NCBI GenBank assembly: GCA_031278835.1
Contig: JAITJP010000281.1
Coordinates: 1-7,240, forward strand
DNA: 7,240 nt
Direction of reading: 5' to 3'
Source of the DNA: Deltaproteobacteria bacterium
Lineage (GTDB): Bacteria > Desulfobacterota > Desulfarculia > Adiutricales > Adiutricaceae
Made by a program: the position numbers and the translations under genes. This document shows, piece after piece, positions 6,540-7,240 of this stretch; position 1 is the stretch's first letter, and each line of letters begins with the position of its first letter. The notes under the pieces were generated by a model that searched no databases, was not told where the DNA came from, and saw only the letters and a program-made list of their open reading frames with translations.

Positions 6540-6944
6540 TTATGGGGTTTTTAGCAAATTAGCTAGGGCTTTTTCATATTCCTGGTCATCCAAAGTTTCC
6601 ATAAAATAGTCGGTTTGCCAGAGACTTTTTTGGCCCAGGCTCTTTTTTAGCTCAGGTAAGCGTGAAATAAGTTTTTGGTTGGTTAATTTCAAGATGGTTT
6701 GGGCCATAAAGCCCGGGCTAAGTTCTGGATGGCCTTCAAGGAAAAAATGTCCGGCCTCTTTGGTGACTTTAACTTCCAGGAAGCTAAAATCAAATCTGTT
6801 TTCTATTTCTTGGCATAATTCTTTGAGTTCTAAGGCCAGGTTTTGGGTGGAACCTACTTCAGGGTCACGAAAAGTAAAAACCAAATAGTAAACTAGGCCT
6901 GATTCGAAGCAAAAGTCATCATGGTATGAATTATTTTGAGTCAT
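6540..6944 (-). CDS. tnpA: IS200/IS605-type Y1 transposase (TnpA) homologue with degenerate HUH motif
   Basis: This 134-aa protein matches the compact single-domain TnpA fold that cuts and rejoins single-stranded DNA in IS200/IS605 elements. The family pattern DHVHLxVExxPxxSPxxIV is seen as AGHFFLEGHPELSPGFMA (64-81), followed by RLPELKK (95-101) and LWQTDYFMETL (108-118), in which Tyr113 matches the DNA-attacking tyrosine. The metal-binding HUH motif is His66-Phe67-Phe68, so its second histidine is lost and the usual preceding Asp is Gly. YYLVFT (19-24) replaces the common YHLVxx. The reading frame is otherwise intact, of usual length, and has a good ribosome binding site on its strand (AGGAAAGG, 6950-6957, five bases from the ATG). 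Loss of the histidine should impair catalysis, so this is either a recently inactivated copy or a repurposed DNA-binding protein. No TnpB gene is next to it. The surrounding DNA is more AT-rich than the flanking genes. Confidence 0.8.
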   Translation of the reverse strand: MTQNNSYHDDFCFESGLVYYLVFTFRDPEVGSTQNLALELKELCQEIENRFDFSFLEVKVTKEAGHFFLEGHPELSPGFMAQTILKLTNQKLISRLPELKKSLGQKSLWQTDYFMETLDDQEYEKALANLLKTP

Positions 6945-6980
6945 TTTTACCTTTCCTGTGGTTTTTTAGGTATTTTGGCT

Positions 6981-7048
6981 ATTTTGGCCAGGCGGGGCTT
7001 GGCCGGGTTAAGGTATTTTGGCCAGGCGGGGCTTAGCCGGGTCAAGCT
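6981..7048. repeat. 34-bp GC-rich tandem repeat, two copies
   Basis: Bases 6981-7014 and 7015-7048 are head-to-tail copies starting ATTTTGGCCAGGCGGGGCTT and differing at three positions. Copy one contains a short hairpin, GGCCAGGC (6986-6993) with GCTTGGCC (6997-7004), having one G-U pair. One of the copy-two changes breaks this stem. The repeat lies upstream of the transposase homologue start and downstream of the right-edge gene. It is probably a local duplication. A link to transposon ends is possible but unsupported. Confidence 0.8.
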
Positions 7049-7080
7049 TATTTGGCCGCGGTCAAAGTTATTTGGCCGCG
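7041..7080. repeat. 20-bp tandem repeat overlapping the end of the right-edge gene
   Basis: Bases 7041-7060 and 7061-7080 are adjacent copies of a unit ending TTATTTGGCCGCG, differing at two positions. The second copy contains the stop codon (7068-7070) and the last codons of the minus-strand gene, so the first copy looks like a slip duplication of that gene's end. It overlaps the last eight bases of the 34-bp repeat. Confidence 0.8.
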
Positions 7081-7240
7081 GGGTCCGCTTCTATGACCGT
7101 TTCGATGACCCGCATGGATTTCCATTTGCCTTGTTTGTAGCGCCAAACTCCGGTCAGGGTGCTGCCCATGATGTAAAAAATCATGCAATACCACATGGTG
7201 TGGATAGTGGCCAAGTCAAATTTTAAGAGTAGCAGCACCG
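7068..7240 (-). CDS. C-terminal fragment of a probable integral membrane protein, cut by the window edge
   Basis: An open frame enters from the right edge and gives 56 residues before a TAA (7068-7070): a hydrophobic start (VLLLLKFDLA), a likely membrane segment (TMWYCMIFYIMGSTLTGVW, about 14-32), then a basic tail (RYKQGKWKSMRVIE) ending in ADPAAK. Codon use resembles the neighbouring genes, and the hydrophobic-then-basic pattern suggests a real protein end with a cytoplasmic tail. I do not recognise the family. A membrane-anchored glycosyltransferase or a transporter would both fit, but this is a guess. It runs in the same direction as the transposase homologue, 123 bases upstream of it. 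Confidence 0.6.
   Translation of the reverse strand, partial: VLLLLKFDLATIHTMWYCMIFYIMGSTLTGVWRYKQGKWKSMRVIETVIEADPAAK

Noticed and set aside
6410..7004. The hairpins at 6410-6454 and 6986-7004 as the right and left ends of an IS200-like element around the TnpA homologue.
   Set aside because: The two hairpins share no sequence, the first is better explained as a bidirectional terminator, and no cleavage-site or guide pairing could be identified.
6936..7226. A 96-aa plus-strand open frame at the right edge.
   Set aside because: It crosses the transposase start, the short tandem repeats and the minus-strand membrane-protein end. Its repeated residues come from the DNA repeats, and the opposite-strand reading is far more protein-like.

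Overview
The window looks like a chromosomal segment of an uncultured anaerobic bacterium, most plausibly in the former Deltaproteobacteria (Desulfobacterota). This is an inference from gene content (a branched-chain-type amino acid/amide ABC importer beside a non-pyrrolysine MttB-family methyltransferase) and from the GGCC-rich coding style. No taxonomic marker gene is present.

Layout. (1) Positions 64-2903 carry the 3' half of an import operon on the plus strand: a secreted substrate-binding protein followed by two ATPases of the LivG and LivF types. The LivH/LivM permeases are not in the window and are presumably upstream. A strong intercistronic hairpin (1337-1368) separates the binding protein from the ATPases, and a 16-bp-stem hairpin (2982-3023) lies after livF. 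(2) Positions 2904-4729 form a gene-free gap of about 1.8 kb. Its main content is an AT-rich, strongly diverged tandem array with a period near 114 bp (about ten units, 3141 to about 4260). A G-rich, strand-asymmetric stretch with a G-quadruplex-type motif (4428-4471) and a plausible sigma70 promoter (4600-4628) follow. (3) Positions 4730-6346 encode a 538-aa MttB-superfamily methyltransferase without an in-frame amber codon and with a low-complexity charged insertion of about 45 residues. Two hairpins follow it, the second a 20-bp perfect palindrome with T-tracts on both strands. (4) On the minus strand, convergent with the methyltransferase gene, is a 134-aa IS200/IS605-type Y1 transposase homologue (6540-6944) whose HUH motif has lost its second histidine. 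(5) The right edge holds short GC-rich tandem repeats (6981-7080) that run into the last codons of a truncated minus-strand gene for a probable membrane protein (7068-7240).

How it fits together. The importer supplies an amino acid, amide or related small solute. The MttB homologue probably demethylates a quaternary or tertiary amine using a corrinoid partner that is not encoded here. The importer and the methyltransferase could serve the same substrate class, but the gap, the terminator and the separate promoter indicate separate transcription units, so the link is only a hypothesis. No defence system, CRISPR array, tRNA or rRNA was recognised. The most unusual features are the 114-bp array and the HUH-defective transposase homologue.
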